A stretch of DNA of 64,000 nucleotides from Polaromonas sp. (GCA_030655515.1 JAURVI010000010.1:1-64000), one strand, 5' to 3'; numbered from the stretch's first letter, positions 35,370 to 45,088 are shown. The notes: generated from the sequence alone by a model not told the origin. Numbers and translations are program-made.

Positions 35370-35975
35370 ATGCAAGACACACCGATCAGCCGGACTCGCT
35401 ACATGCAGGAGAACCGGAAGATGAGATTCGAACAAGCCTACGAGGAATGGAAAACGGGGCGGCTGACACAGTCAGAAGCGGCCCTGCTGCCAGGACAGGG
35501 CAAGCACCGCATCAAACGTGAGCGGGCCCCACTGGAGGGCATGATGATGCATCAGGATGCCAGCACGCATCGCTGGGTGCCGGGAGCCGTGTGGGATCTG
35601 GTGGTCACGATGGATGATGCCACCGGCGTTCACACCTCCATGTTCTTCTGCGGGCAAGAAGGCAGCGCTTCAAGCTTTCACGGCATCGGCCAGACGATGG
35701 TCCGTTATGGCCTGTTCGCCAGCCTTTACACCGACAGGGGTGCGCGCTACTTCACCACGCCTGTGGCCGGTGGCAAGGTCGACAAGGCCCACCTGACGCA
35801 GGTAGGCCGCGCCCTCAAGCAATTGGGTATTGAGCACATTGCGGCCTACTCGCCGCAGGCCAGAGGGCGCAGCGAGCGGGCGTTTCAGACGCATCAGGGC
35901 AGGCTGCCGCAAGAGCTGGCGCGTGCGGGCATCACGGACATGGATAGCGCCAATCGTTACCTTGATGCCCTTCGC
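35370..35975 (+). pseudogene. truncated/internally deleted ISNCY-type transposase
   Basis: MRFEQAYEEWKTGRLTQSEAALL then directly GMMMHQDASTHRWVPGAVWDLVVTMDDATGVHTSMFF...YTDRGARYF...YSPQARGRSERAF..GRLPQELARAGITDMDSANRYLD; HTH portion and C-terminus missing. Confidence 0.7.
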
Positions 35976-36077
35976 GGCTTTGCAACCGGTGCAATCCAAG
36001 TCAACAGAAAGCGGACAATCCGTTTGCTATCAAACCAGACATTTCTATTTACTGCCGACACGCGAGTTTGGAAGGGA

Positions 36078-36106
36078 TTGAGTTGCTATTTAATTCTGGC
36101 TATAAT
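36078..36106 (+). promoter_or_regulatory. sigma70-like promoter for the tRNA cluster
   Basis: TTGAGT - 17 bp - TATAAT, 48 bp upstream of tRNA-Ala. Confidence 0.6.
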
Positions 36107-36153
36107 TCAAGGCTTGGCAATTTCAGAGAAATTTTGCAATTGCAGGACGGTGC

Positions 36154-36229
<76 letters not shown>

Positions 36230-36302
36230 ATAAATTGTCAATTGTCGAGTAAGTTTTTTTTGCAGGGCTTCAAAAGCCTGCTTCCGGAAGTTCCAAGGTT
36301 TT

Positions 36303-36378
36303 GACCCCATCGTCTAGAGGCCTAGGACATCACCCTTTCACGGTGAGTACCGGGGTTCGAATCCCCGTGGGGTCGCCA
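36303..36378 (+). tRNA. tRNA-Glu (TTC)
   Basis: GACCCCATCGTCTAGAGGCCTAGGACATCACCCTTTCACGGTGAGTACCGGGGTTCGAATCCCCGTGGGGTCGCCA; anticodon TTC. Confidence 0.95.
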
Positions 36379-36458
36379 GCATTTCTCGCAGTGATGCGTT
36401 GAAACAAGGCGCAAGTTTGATGGCACCTGGCTCGAAAGAGCAAACGTTATCTCTACCA

Positions 36459-36535
36459 GGAGTGGTAGTTCAGTTGGTTAGAATACCGGCCTGTCACGCC
36501 GGGGGTCGCGGGTTCGAGTCCCGTCCACTCCGCCA
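36459..36535 (+). tRNA. tRNA-Asp (GTC)
   Basis: GGAGTGGTAGTTCAGTTGGTTAGAATACCGGCCTGTCACGCCGGGGGTCGCGGGTTCGAGTCCCGTCCACTCCGCCA; anticodon GTC. Confidence 0.95.
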
Positions 36536-36576
36536 GTAATTGGTTCAGCAAGGTACTGCAAGGTCCCCTGAAAATC

Positions 36577-36606
36577 GAAAAGCTCCTCTGAAAAGGGGCT
36601 TTTTTG
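36577..36606 (+). terminator. Rho-independent terminator after tRNA cluster
   Basis: aaaagctcctctgaaaaggggctttttt: stem-loop followed by T-run. Confidence 0.7.
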
Positions 36607-36764
36607 TTTCTGGACGTCCTATGTTGTCCATCTGCTTCCGACACTTTATCGGGGTATTTTTCGGGGTACGGATTTCGGCTTATTGGGGTATTCTGGCAGC
36701 AAGAGCAAGGATATTTCATGTTGTCAGAGTCAATTTCCACCCCCCCATAATCATTAGGCGAGAG

Positions 36765-36890
36765 CGAAATCCGCGCGCCAAACTCACCGACAAAGAGCTC
36801 AGCCAGGCAAAACCCGCCTTCGCACAATGCAAGCTTTATGACGGCAATGGTCTTCACCTGATCGTGACCCAGGCGGATCTAAGTTATGGC
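36765..36890 (+). pseudogene. N-terminal scrap of a phage-type tyrosine integrase (DUF4102-like)
   Basis: PRAKLTDKELSQAKPAFAQCKLYDGNGLHLIVTQ directly downstream of tRNA-Asp; rest absent. Confidence 0.55.
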
Positions 36891-36963
36891 GATGGAAGTA
36901 CAGCAAGGCAAGCCGTTGCGGGGCCTGCGTGCCGTGGGTCGGAGCGCGGTTTGCGGACAAAAT

Positions 36964-37869
36964 TCAGCGCCCGATTTTTAGCAAGCCGGTGGACAGCGCG
37001 GTGCCGCAGACGATGATCGCGGCGCAGAGCAGCATCCAGGGCGTCACCGCCTCGCCGAGAAACACCATGCCGTAGAACACGGCAAACACCGGCACGACAA
37101 AAGTCACCGCCAGCGCGCGCGCCGGGCCGGCGGTGGCTATCAGGCGAAAGTACAGGATGTAGGCGATGCCGGTGCATAGCACGCCGACGGCCAGCAGCGC
37201 CAGCCAGGCGCTGCTGCCGGGCATGCGGTCCGGCCACAGCCACAGCGCCGGCAGGCCCAGACCCAGCGTGGCGCCGATCTGGCTGCCGGCAGCGGTGACC
37301 AGCGGCGGCAGGCCGGCCAGATGCCGCTTGGTGTAACTCGCCGACAGCGCATAACACAGGCAAGCCAGCAGGCAGGCCAGCACCGCCCAGCCCGGCGCCA
37401 CGCCCGAGGCATCGGGTGTGAAGGTGGCCTTGTCCCAGGCCAGCATGGCCACGCCGGCAAAACCGGCGACCAGGCCGAGCACACGCGAGTGGTTGGGCCG
37501 GTCCTTGAGCCAGAGCCAGGCCACGACGGCGCCAAACATCGGCACGGTGGCATTGAGAATGGCCGACAGTCCCGTCGTGATGGACAGCAGCGCAAACGAA
37601 AAGCACGCAAATGGAATGCCCGAGTTGAACAGGCCGGCCAGGAAAACACGGCGCCAGTTTTTTGCCAAGGTAGGCCCCAGCCCGCGCAGCAGCACCAGCG
37701 GCAGCAAAAAGGCGGCGGCAATCGCCACGCGCACGGCGGCGGTGGGCAGCGGGCCAAACTCTACCGTGCCGATGCGCATGAACAGAAAAGACGAGCCCCA
37801 GATGGCCGCCAGCAGAACGAAGTCGGTGAGCCAGGTGCTGTTTTTCAAAACGGGTGGCGCAACAGTCAC
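36964..37869 (-). CDS. EamA/DMT-family transporter
   Basis: ~300 aa, ten hydrophobic segments, AAIWGSSFLFMRIGTVEFGPLPTAAVRV. Confidence 0.87.
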   Translation of the reverse strand: MTVAPPVLKNSTWLTDFVLLAAIWGSSFLFMRIGTVEFGPLPTAAVRVAIAAAFLLPLVLLRGLGPTLAKNWRRVFLAGLFNSGIPFACFSFALLSITTGLSAILNATVPMFGAVVAWLWLKDRPNHSRVLGLVAGFAGVAMLAWDKATFTPDASGVAPGWAVLACLLACLCYALSASYTKRHLAGLPPLVTAAGSQIGATLGLGLPALWLWPDRMPGSSAWLALLAVGVLCTGIAYILYFRLIATAGPARALAVTFVVPVFAVFYGMVFLGEAVTPWMLLCAAIIVCGTALSTGLLKIGR

Positions 37870-38420
37870 GATGCGCCCTCAAGGCGCACGCCCTCCAGCT
37901 TGAGCAACGCGGTTTTCCGGTCCAGCCCGCCGGCATAGCCGGTGAGCGCGCCATGGGCACCCAGCACGCGGTGGCAGGGCACGATGATGCTGACCGGGTT
38001 GCGGCCCACTGCTGCACCCACGGCGCGCACCGCGGCCGGTTTGCCGATGGAGGCGCTGACCTCGCTGTAGCTGGCGGTGCCGCCGCGCGGAATTTTCAGC
38101 AGCGCCTGCCAGACCGATTGCTGGAACGCCGTGCCGTAGGCCAGGTCGAGCGGAACATCGAATTGCGTGCGTTGTCCCGCAAAATACTCGGCGAGTTGCC
38201 GGCTGACCTTTTGCAGCACCGGATGATCGGGGTCCGTGGGCCACACCGCAGGGGAGGGCAACGAGGACACGTCAGTGCCGAGCGTGGGGGCCAATTCCCG
38301 AGGCAGGTGGCGCTGGCCTTCAAACCAGAGTCCGGCCAGGCCTTTGTTTGTCGCCGCGATGATGAGGGTTCCGAGCGGGCTCTGGAAGCGGGTCTGGACG
38401 ATGGATGCATCGAATTTCAT
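37866..38420 (-). CDS. ogt: methylated-DNA--protein-cysteine S-methyltransferase
   Basis: VGRNPVSIIVPCHRVLGAHGALTGYAGGLDRKTALLKLE. Confidence 0.93.
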   Translation of the reverse strand: MKFDASIVQTRFQSPLGTLIIAATNKGLAGLWFEGQRHLPRELAPTLGTDVSSLPSPAVWPTDPDHPVLQKVSRQLAEYFAGQRTQFDVPLDLAYGTAFQQSVWQALLKIPRGGTASYSEVSASIGKPAAVRAVGAAVGRNPVSIIVPCHRVLGAHGALTGYAGGLDRKTALLKLEGVRLEGAS

Positions 38421-38443
38421 GGTGATCTCCTTGGGCGTGTCTC

Positions 38444-39958
38444 TCATTGGCGGGAAGGGGCTTGCATCGCGCCGCTCCAGGCGCGAATGACCGCATAACT
38501 GCGCCATGGCTTCCAGGCCATGGACGCCAGTTCGGCTTGCCGGGCCGGGTTTTTCAAGCCCTGCACACCCAAGGCTTTGTGCAGCGCCACATCACCGGCC
38601 GGAAAAGCGTCGGGCCAGCGCAGTGCGCGCATGGCGATGTACTGCGCCGTCCAGTCGCCAATGCCGGGCAGCTCTTTCAGCGCGGCGAGGGTGGCGTTGA
38701 CATCGGCGCCGCCATGCAATTGCAGGCGTTTTGAAGCCACGGCTTGGGAAATGCCGACGATGGCAGTCTGTCGCTGCTTGACGATGCCGAGCTGGCCCAG
38801 CGCATCGCCGCCGGCCTGGGCCAGCATGGCCGCCGCGGGGAACAGCCGCGTCAGTTCGGGCCAGGGCGTTGCCATCGGCTCACCGAATCTGTCGACCATG
38901 CGCTGCGCCAGCGTGCGGGCGGCCGCCACCGTGATCTGCTGGCCCAGCACGGCGCGCACCGCCAGTTCATAACCGTCCATCGTACCCGGCACACGCAGGC
39001 CGTCGCCGCCCGGAAAACCGGCGTGCAGCACGCTGTTGATGGCCTGCGGATCGGCATCGAGGTCCAGCATCGCGCGCAGCCGGCGTATCACCAGCGGCAA
39101 CACCTCGCGCAGCGAATCGCTGACACGCAGCGCGACATGGCAGCGGCGCTCGTCAAAAGTGGCGAGCAGCCAGCCTGCATGGGTCCGGCCGCCGGTTTCC
39201 ACGCGAAAAGTGCGTCCAATCGCCGGATCACCCGCGCCGTCAGATGCAAATTCAATCGCATTGATCTGCCGCTTCTTGAAGAAACCGGTCATCGCGGCCA
39301 CGTCGTAAGGCGGGCGGTAACCGAGCTTGACGGTGATGCCCCGGTCCGACGGCGTTGCGCCCTGACGCCGCAGTTGCGTCGGGTTCAGGCCGTAATGCTC
39401 GGCAAAGGCGGCGTTGAAGCGCCGCACACTGGCGTAGCCGCTGATCAGCGCAACCCGCGTGATCGGCAAGGCGGTGTCGGCCAGCAACTGCTTGGCCGTC
39501 AGCAGGCGGCGGGTTTGCAGGTATTGCACCGGCGACACGCCGAACTGCGCTTCAAAAATTCGCCGCACATGGCGGTCGCTGACGCCCAGCCGCGCGGCCA
39601 ACCGCTCGACGGAGGGAGCGCTTCCGCCCCAGGCTTCCGGCTCTTCGAGCAGACGCGCCGCCTGGTGCGCGAGGATGTAAGACGCATCCTGGATCGACCA
39701 TACCACCGAGTGCGGCGCCAGTTCGGGCCGGCAGCGCAGGCAGGGCCGAAAGCCCGCGCTTTCGGCCTGCGCGGCGTGGCTGAAAAAACGGCAGTTTTCG
39801 CGCTTCGGTGTTTTGACGCCGCAGACCGGGCGGCAGTAAATGCCGGTGGAGGTGACGCCGGTAAAAAAGCTGCCGTCAAAACGCGCGTCCCTTGCCTTCA
39901 GGGCAAGGTAGCAGGCGTCGTCGGCGAGGGGAGCGCTGTCCGGGTGCATGGGGTTCAT
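38444..39958 (-). CDS. Ada-type Zn/AraC domains fused to AlkA DNA-3-methyladenine glycosylase
   Basis: GVTSTGIYCRPVCGVKTPKRENCRFF (Ada N-domain), AraC HTH, C-terminal HhH glycosylase ELPGIGDWTAQYIAMRALRWPDAFPAGD. Confidence 0.92.
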   Translation of the reverse strand: MNPMHPDSAPLADDACYLALKARDARFDGSFFTGVTSTGIYCRPVCGVKTPKRENCRFFSHAAQAESAGFRPCLRCRPELAPHSVVWSIQDASYILAHQAARLLEEPEAWGGSAPSVERLAARLGVSDRHVRRIFEAQFGVSPVQYLQTRRLLTAKQLLADTALPITRVALISGYASVRRFNAAFAEHYGLNPTQLRRQGATPSDRGITVKLGYRPPYDVAAMTGFFKKRQINAIEFASDGAGDPAIGRTFRVETGGRTHAGWLLATFDERRCHVALRVSDSLREVLPLVIRRLRAMLDLDADPQAINSVLHAGFPGGDGLRVPGTMDGYELAVRAVLGQQITVAAARTLAQRMVDRFGEPMATPWPELTRLFPAAAMLAQAGGDALGQLGIVKQRQTAIVGISQAVASKRLQLHGGADVNATLAALKELPGIGDWTAQYIAMRALRWPDAFPAGDVALHKALGVQGLKNPARQAELASMAWKPWRSYAVIRAWSGAMQAPSRQ

Positions 39959-40062
39959 GATACGCGGCGGACGGGTTTGGGCTAGCCGTTTTCGGACATC
40001 TCCCTCGCCGCCCTGGCGCCTACAATCCATGCAGCTCCAGCAACTCAGGAAACCCCCCTCCC

Positions 40063-41448
40063 ATGCAGGTTGACGCATCGATTTTCAAAGCTTACGACAT
40101 CCGCGGCGTTGTGCCCGCGACCGTCAATGAATCCATGGCGGAGGCGCTTGGCCGGGCTTTCGGCAGCATGGCCCTGGCCGAAGGCGAACGCACGGTGGCG
40201 GTGGGCCGCGACGGGCGCCTCAGCGGGCCGGCGCTCAGCGCCGCACTGATTCGAGGGCTGGTGGCAAGCGGTGTGGACGTGATCGATGTCGGCATGGCCA
40301 CCACGCCCCTGCTGTATTTTGCGGCCAGCACCCTGGCCGGCTCCGGCATCCAGATCACCGGCAGCCACAACCCCCGGGACTACAACGGTTTCAAGATGGT
40401 GCTGGCCGGGCGCGCGATTTACGGCGAGGAAATTCAGGCGCTGAGAAGATCGATGGCGTCGGACAACCGGACGGCAACGGCCCGCCCCGGAATGGTCAGA
40501 AATATCAGTGTGCTCGCTCCTTACCGCGACCGCATTGTCTCGGACGTCAAGCTCAAGCGCCCCATGAAGGTGGTGATCGATTCCGGCAACGGCATTGCCG
40601 GCGCCTCGGCCCCCGGCATTTTTCGCGCGCTGGGCTGCGAGGTGATCGAGCTGTTCAGCGAGGTGGACGGCAGCTTTCCCAACCACCACCCGGATCCGAG
40701 CAAGCCGGAAAACCTCAAAGACCTGATTGCTGCGCTGCAGTCCAGCGATGCTGAACTGGGCCTGGCTTTTGACGGCGACGGCGACCGCCTGGGCATCGTG
40801 ACCCGCGAGGGCAACACCATTTACCCGGACCGCCAGATGATGCTGTTCGCGCGCGATGTGTTGTCGCGCGTGCCGGGCGGCACCATTGTTTTCGACGTCA
40901 AGTGCTCGCAGCGCCTGGCGCCCGAGATAGCATCCGCCGGCGGCGTGCCCCTGATGTACAAAACCGGGCACTCGCTGATCAAGGCGAAGATGAAAGAAGT
41001 CAATTCGCCATTGGGCGGCGAGATGAGTGGCCACATCTTCTTCAAGGAACGCTGGTTCGGTTTTGACGACGGCACTTATGCCGGCGCGCGCCTGCTGGAA
41101 ATTTTGAGCGCCGCGCCCGACGCCGGCGTACTGCTCAATGGCCTGCCGACCAGTTTTTCCACGCCCGAGTTGAACGTCCACTGTGCGGAGGGCGAGCCCC
41201 ACGCGCTGGCGGACCAACTGGTCCTGCGCGCCGACTTCGCCGCGCCGGCTGTCGTGAATACGATTGACGGATTGCGGGTGGACTGGCCCGATGGTTTTGG
41301 CCTGATACGCGCGTCCAACACCACGCCGGTGCTGGTGCTGCGTTTTGAAGGGCACACGCAAGAGGCGCTGGAGCGCATCGAGGCTGCCATGCTGGCGCTG
41401 CTGCGCAGCGTCAAGCCCGATGCGAGTTTTGCGGCGGCTGCGCATTGA
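40063..41448 (+). CDS. phosphomannomutase/phosphoglucomutase
   Basis: FKAYDIRGVVP, QITGSHNPRDYNGFKMV, FDGDGDRLGIVT, GEMSGHIFFKERWFGFDDGTYAG. Confidence 0.93.
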   Translation: MQVDASIFKAYDIRGVVPATVNESMAEALGRAFGSMALAEGERTVAVGRDGRLSGPALSAALIRGLVASGVDVIDVGMATTPLLYFAASTLAGSGIQITGSHNPRDYNGFKMVLAGRAIYGEEIQALRRSMASDNRTATARPGMVRNISVLAPYRDRIVSDVKLKRPMKVVIDSGNGIAGASAPGIFRALGCEVIELFSEVDGSFPNHHPDPSKPENLKDLIAALQSSDAELGLAFDGDGDRLGIVTREGNTIYPDRQMMLFARDVLSRVPGGTIVFDVKCSQRLAPEIASAGGVPLMYKTGHSLIKAKMKEVNSPLGGEMSGHIFFKERWFGFDDGTYAGARLLEILSAAPDAGVLLNGLPTSFSTPELNVHCAEGEPHALADQLVLRADFAAPAVVNTIDGLRVDWPDGFGLIRASNTTPVLVLRFEGHTQEALERIEAAMLALLRSVKPDASFAAAAH

Positions 41449-41562
41449 TCAAGGAAGCCGCCCCCCCGGGCCTGACCCGGAGTCCATGCTTCGAATTCCT
41501 GGGCGCGCAGCCCAGGATGGCGGGTCCAGCCCGCCATGACAGACCATGAGTGAGCAAGTGCG

Positions 41563-41806
41563 CCGCGCAGGGCCGCCCCAAGCAAGCACAGCCCCCTCGG
41601 GGGGCAGCGCATTACACGAAGTGAAAAGCGTGGGGGCCGCAGCACCCCGCGCAGGGCCGCCCCAAGCAAGCACGGCCCCCTCGGGGGGCAGCGTATTACA
41701 CGAAGTGAAAAGCGTGGGGGCCGCAGCACCCCGCGCAGGGCCGCCCCAAGCAAGCACGGCCCCCTCGGGGGGCAGCGCATTACACGAAGTGAAAAGCGTG
41801 GGGGCC
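41563..41806. repeat. three tandem GPP-type repeats (84-bp period) at the 5' end of waaC
   Basis: [28 protein letters not shown] x3 in frame; 84 bp = 28 codons per unit. Confidence 0.92.
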
Positions 41807-42847
41807 AGAATCCTTCTGGTCAAGCTGTCATCTTTGGGTGACGTGGTGCATACGCTGCCCGTGGTCCAGGACATCCTGACTGCGCGACCGGGTGCGCAGA
41901 TCGACTGGGCCGTGGAGAAGTCCTTCGCGCCTTTGCTGTCGCTGCTGCTGGGGGCCGGCTTGCACCGCGTCATTCCTTGCGAACTACGCCGCTGGCGGAA
42001 ATCGTTGCTGGCGGCCAACACGCGGGCCGAGTGGCGCGTCTTCAAGTCCCGGTTGCAGACCGAACACTACGACGCGGTCATTGACCTGCAGGGCTTGACC
42101 AAGTCGGCCCTGGTGGCCCGGCTGGCCCGGCTCAGCGCGACCGGTCAACGCTATGCGCTGGCGAATCGGACCGAAGGTTCGGGCTACGAAGCGCCGACGC
42201 GCTGGGTGGCTGATGTGGCCATTGCCATCGAGCCGCACATCCACGCGGTGCAGCGTTCGCGCGCGCTGTGCGCCCGCGCGCTGGGTTATGCCTTGCCGCC
42301 CGCGCTGGACTATGGACTAAAAAAGGCCCTGGCCCAGATCACACGGGCGCAGGCAGCGCCTGAAACAATAGCGTTCGTCCATGGCGCTTCGCGCGCTGAC
42401 AAGCAGTGGCCGCTGGCAAGCTGGATCGCCCTGGGTCGGCAGCTCAATACGCTGGGCTACCGGATTGCGCTGCCGCACGGCAGTGCCGATGAATTGGCGG
42501 CCAGCCAGGTGATTGCCGATGCCTTGAACGGCGAAGGCAAGGGCAGCGAGCCTCGTGCCCTGATTTGGCCACGCCTGCCACTGGACGCGCTGACGCCGCA
42601 GATGGCGCAGTGCGCGGGAGTGATCGGCGTGGACAGCGGCCTGAGCCACATCGCCGTGGCGCTGGACTTGCCGCATGTGCAGATATACAACTTCGACACG
42701 GCCTGGCGCACCGGGCCGGGGCCCGCCGGTTCAGCCGGGGTTCGCCAGATCAGTGTGCATGCCCGGCCGACACCGACCGTTCAGGCGGTCTGGGACGCAT
42801 GGCTCGGCTGCCAGCCGACTGGCGCAGAACTGCGGGATGCCGTTTGA
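41798..42847 (+). CDS. waaC: lipopolysaccharide heptosyltransferase I (start uncertain: GTG 41798 or ATG 41546)
   Basis: RILLVKLSSLGDVVHTLPVVQDI, DLQGLTKSALVARL, FVHGASRADKQWPLASW, GVDSGLSHIAVALDLP. Confidence 0.88.
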   Translation: MGARILLVKLSSLGDVVHTLPVVQDILTARPGAQIDWAVEKSFAPLLSLLLGAGLHRVIPCELRRWRKSLLAANTRAEWRVFKSRLQTEHYDAVIDLQGLTKSALVARLARLSATGQRYALANRTEGSGYEAPTRWVADVAIAIEPHIHAVQRSRALCARALGYALPPALDYGLKKALAQITRAQAAPETIAFVHGASRADKQWPLASWIALGRQLNTLGYRIALPHGSADELAASQVIADALNGEGKGSEPRALIWPRLPLDALTPQMAQCAGVIGVDSGLSHIAVALDLPHVQIYNFDTAWRTGPGPAGSAGVRQISVHARPTPTVQAVWDAWLGCQPTGAELRDAV

Positions 42848-44190
42848 TGGCGACCATGATCCGCAAGCTCTATTCGCTGCTGATGTGGGCGGCCCAGCCT
42901 TTCCTGCGGCGCAAGCTGATCCGGCGCGGCCAGGTTGAACCGGGTTACCTTGAGGCGGTCGATGAGCGTTTCGGGTTTTACACGCAGGCGCCAGAGGTCC
43001 GCTCCGAGCTGGTGTGGGTACACGCGGTGTCGCTGGGCGAAACCCGCACCGCCGGCATTTTGCTCAAGGCCTTGCGCGAACGGTTGCCGGCGCTGCGGAT
43101 ATTGCTGACGCATGGCACGGCGACCGGGCGGGTCGAAGGCGTGAGTCTGCTGCGCGAAGGGGATGTGCAGGTCTGGCAGCCCTGGGACAGCGAAGCCGCC
43201 GTCGCCCGTTTCTTCGCGCACTTCCAGCCGCGCCTGGGCATCCTGCTGGAAACCGAGGTCTGGCCCAACAGCGTGGCTTGCGCGCAGGCGCGCGGTGTGC
43301 CGCTGGCACTGGTCAACGCGCGCCTCTCGGACAAGTCGCTGCAGCAGGCGCTGCGCATGGCGCCACTGTCGCGGCCCGCGTATGCGGCGCTGGCGGCGGT
43401 GTACGCGCAGACGCAGGACGACGCGCGGCGCTTGCGTTCGCTGGGGGCGACAGTGCAGCACGTATTCGGTAACCTGAAGTTTGATGCCGCGCCCGATGCG
43501 GCGCAGTACGCCCAGGGCAAACAGTGGCGGCTGGCGCTGGCCCGCCCTGTTTTGATGCTGGCCAGTTCGCGGGAAGGTGAGGAAGAAAGCTTTCTTGAAA
43601 GAATAAGTGCTCCGGCCCTTTCTGTGCAGGCGCAAGACGCTACTAAAACAGTAGCGGATGCTGATTCGGCAGAAACATCGGTTGTCGCTGTTTTCCAGAT
43701 ACTGATTGTGCCGCGTCATCCGCAGCGCTTTGACGAGGTGTGCGCGCTGGTCGAAAAGCGCGGCTTGTCGGTGTCGCGCCGCTCCAACTGGAATGGCGGG
43801 CCGCCGCTGGCGGCCGATGTCTGGCTCGGCGACTCGCTGGGCGAGATGGCGCTGTATTACGCGATGAGTGACGTGGCGCTGCTCGGCGGCAGCTTTGCGC
43901 CGCTGGGCGGGCAGAACCTGATTGAAGCGGCTGCCTGCGGCTGCCCTGTGATGATGGGGCCGCACACATTCAACTTTGCCGAAGTGGCTGAGCTGGCCGA
44001 AGCCGCCGGCGCTGCCCGGCGCGCACTGGACATGGCCGACGCGGTGCGCAACGCCAAAGCATTGTTGACCCGGCCGACTGCGCAGCACGCCGCCGCCGCG
44101 GCCAGCCTGCAATTTGCGGCGCAGCATCGGGGCGCAACCGCGAACACGGCCCAGGCCCTGGCCTCGCTTCTGAATGGCGACGGGGATTGA
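42847..44190 (+). CDS. waaA: 3-deoxy-D-manno-octulosonic acid (KDO) transferase
   Basis: WVHAVSLGETRTAGILLKAL, LLETEVWPNSVACAQARGVPLALVNARLSDKS, LLGGSFAPLGGQNLIEAAACGCPVMMGPHTFNF; ATGA overlap with waaC. Confidence 0.93.
   Translation: MATMIRKLYSLLMWAAQPFLRRKLIRRGQVEPGYLEAVDERFGFYTQAPEVRSELVWVHAVSLGETRTAGILLKALRERLPALRILLTHGTATGRVEGVSLLREGDVQVWQPWDSEAAVARFFAHFQPRLGILLETEVWPNSVACAQARGVPLALVNARLSDKSLQQALRMAPLSRPAYAALAAVYAQTQDDARRLRSLGATVQHVFGNLKFDAAPDAAQYAQGKQWRLALARPVLMLASSREGEEESFLERISAPALSVQAQDATKTVADADSAETSVVAVFQILIVPRHPQRFDEVCALVEKRGLSVSRRSNWNGGPPLAADVWLGDSLGEMALYYAMSDVALLGGSFAPLGGQNLIEAAACGCPVMMGPHTFNFAEVAELAEAAGAARRALDMADAVRNAKALLTRPTAQHAAAAASLQFAAQHRGATANTAQALASLLNGDGD
43632..43655. 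repeat. hairpin repeat inside waaA
   Basis: gcaagacgctactaaaacagtagc; in frame (QDATKTVA) between FLE and ILIVPRHPQRF. Confidence 0.75.
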
Positions 44191-44259
44191 AGCGCTTGAC
44201 CTTCACGCGCATTTTTTCATGCGGTCGCATTACAATTGAGCGAATAGTAAGGAGATGCC

Positions 44260-44481
44260 ATGTCTGAATCCACCATAACCATCAAAGGCCAGACCACCGT
44301 GCCTCAGCCCATCAGGGATGCCTTGCACACCCAGCCAGGAACCAGGTTGCAATGGACGCTCATGCCTGACGGCACCATCATCGTGCGTGCCAAAACCAAG
44401 TCCATACTTGACCTTGCAGGAATGCTCAAAGCGCCCACGGGTAAAAAGGTGCGAATTGAAGACATGAATGCCTGGCGCTGA
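44260..44481 (+). CDS. AbrB/VapB-like antitoxin
   Basis: STITIKGQTTVPQPIRDALHTQPGTRLQWTLMPDGTIIVRAK; overlaps the toxin start. Confidence 0.82.
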   Translation: MSESTITIKGQTTVPQPIRDALHTQPGTRLQWTLMPDGTIIVRAKTKSILDLAGMLKAPTGKKVRIEDMNAWR

Positions 44482-44882
44482 TGGCTTCTCTTGATACCAA
44501 CGTGCTGGTCCGCTATCTTGTTCAAGACGATGATCGGCAGCTCGGATTGGCAAAAAAACTCATACGCGCAGTGCTGCGTGCGGGTGAGACGCTGTATATC
44601 CCTATCACTGTGATGCTGGAGCTGGAGTGGGTACTGCGCTCAAATTTCGGCTTCGACAAAGACCAGATCACCAACGCCATTTCCAGCCTTCTGGCATCGG
44701 CAGAACTGTCTTTTGAATCTGAAGCTGCCGCAGAGGTTGCTCTTGCTTTGTACCAACGCAACAGAGCCGATTTTGCAGACTGTGTTCACGTCGCACTGGC
44801 ACACGCCGCTGGTGAACGCCCGCTGTGGACATTTGACCGCGCCGCTTCAAAACTCGACGGCGCCAAAATGCTGGCGGCGTGA
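44481..44882 (+). CDS. VapC-like PIN-domain toxin
   Basis: SLDTNVLVRYLVQDD, ITVMLELEWVLRS, ADFADCVHVALA, LWTFDRAASKL. Confidence 0.85.
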   Translation: MASLDTNVLVRYLVQDDDRQLGLAKKLIRAVLRAGETLYIPITVMLELEWVLRSNFGFDKDQITNAISSLLASAELSFESEAAAEVALALYQRNRADFADCVHVALAHAAGERPLWTFDRAASKLDGAKMLAA

Positions 44883-44974
44883 GCGTTGAGGGCGTGAAAG
44901 CTGACAGCGCCCAGGCACCCCACAGGAGCATGAGGCAGTGCGCTCCCTCTGCTTGGGGCGCAGGCCCCTTACCC

Positions 44975-45088
44975 CAATACTGTTCGCTTAACCGTTCGGG
45001 CTGAGCTTGTCGAAGCCTGTTTGCACTGTGACGACCCTTCGACAGGCTCAGGGCGAACGGGGTTGTAGCGCTTCAATGAACAGCATTG
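44975..45088. repeat. REPIN/MITE-like element copy A (114 bp)
   Basis: CAATACTGTTC ... GAACAGCATTG near-perfect terminal inverted repeats; same sequence as 63193-63306. Confidence 0.85.

Noticed and set aside
41563-41806. CRISPR-like interpretation of the three 84-bp repeats
   Set aside because: Units are directly adjacent without unique spacers and in frame with waaC; no cas genes in the window.
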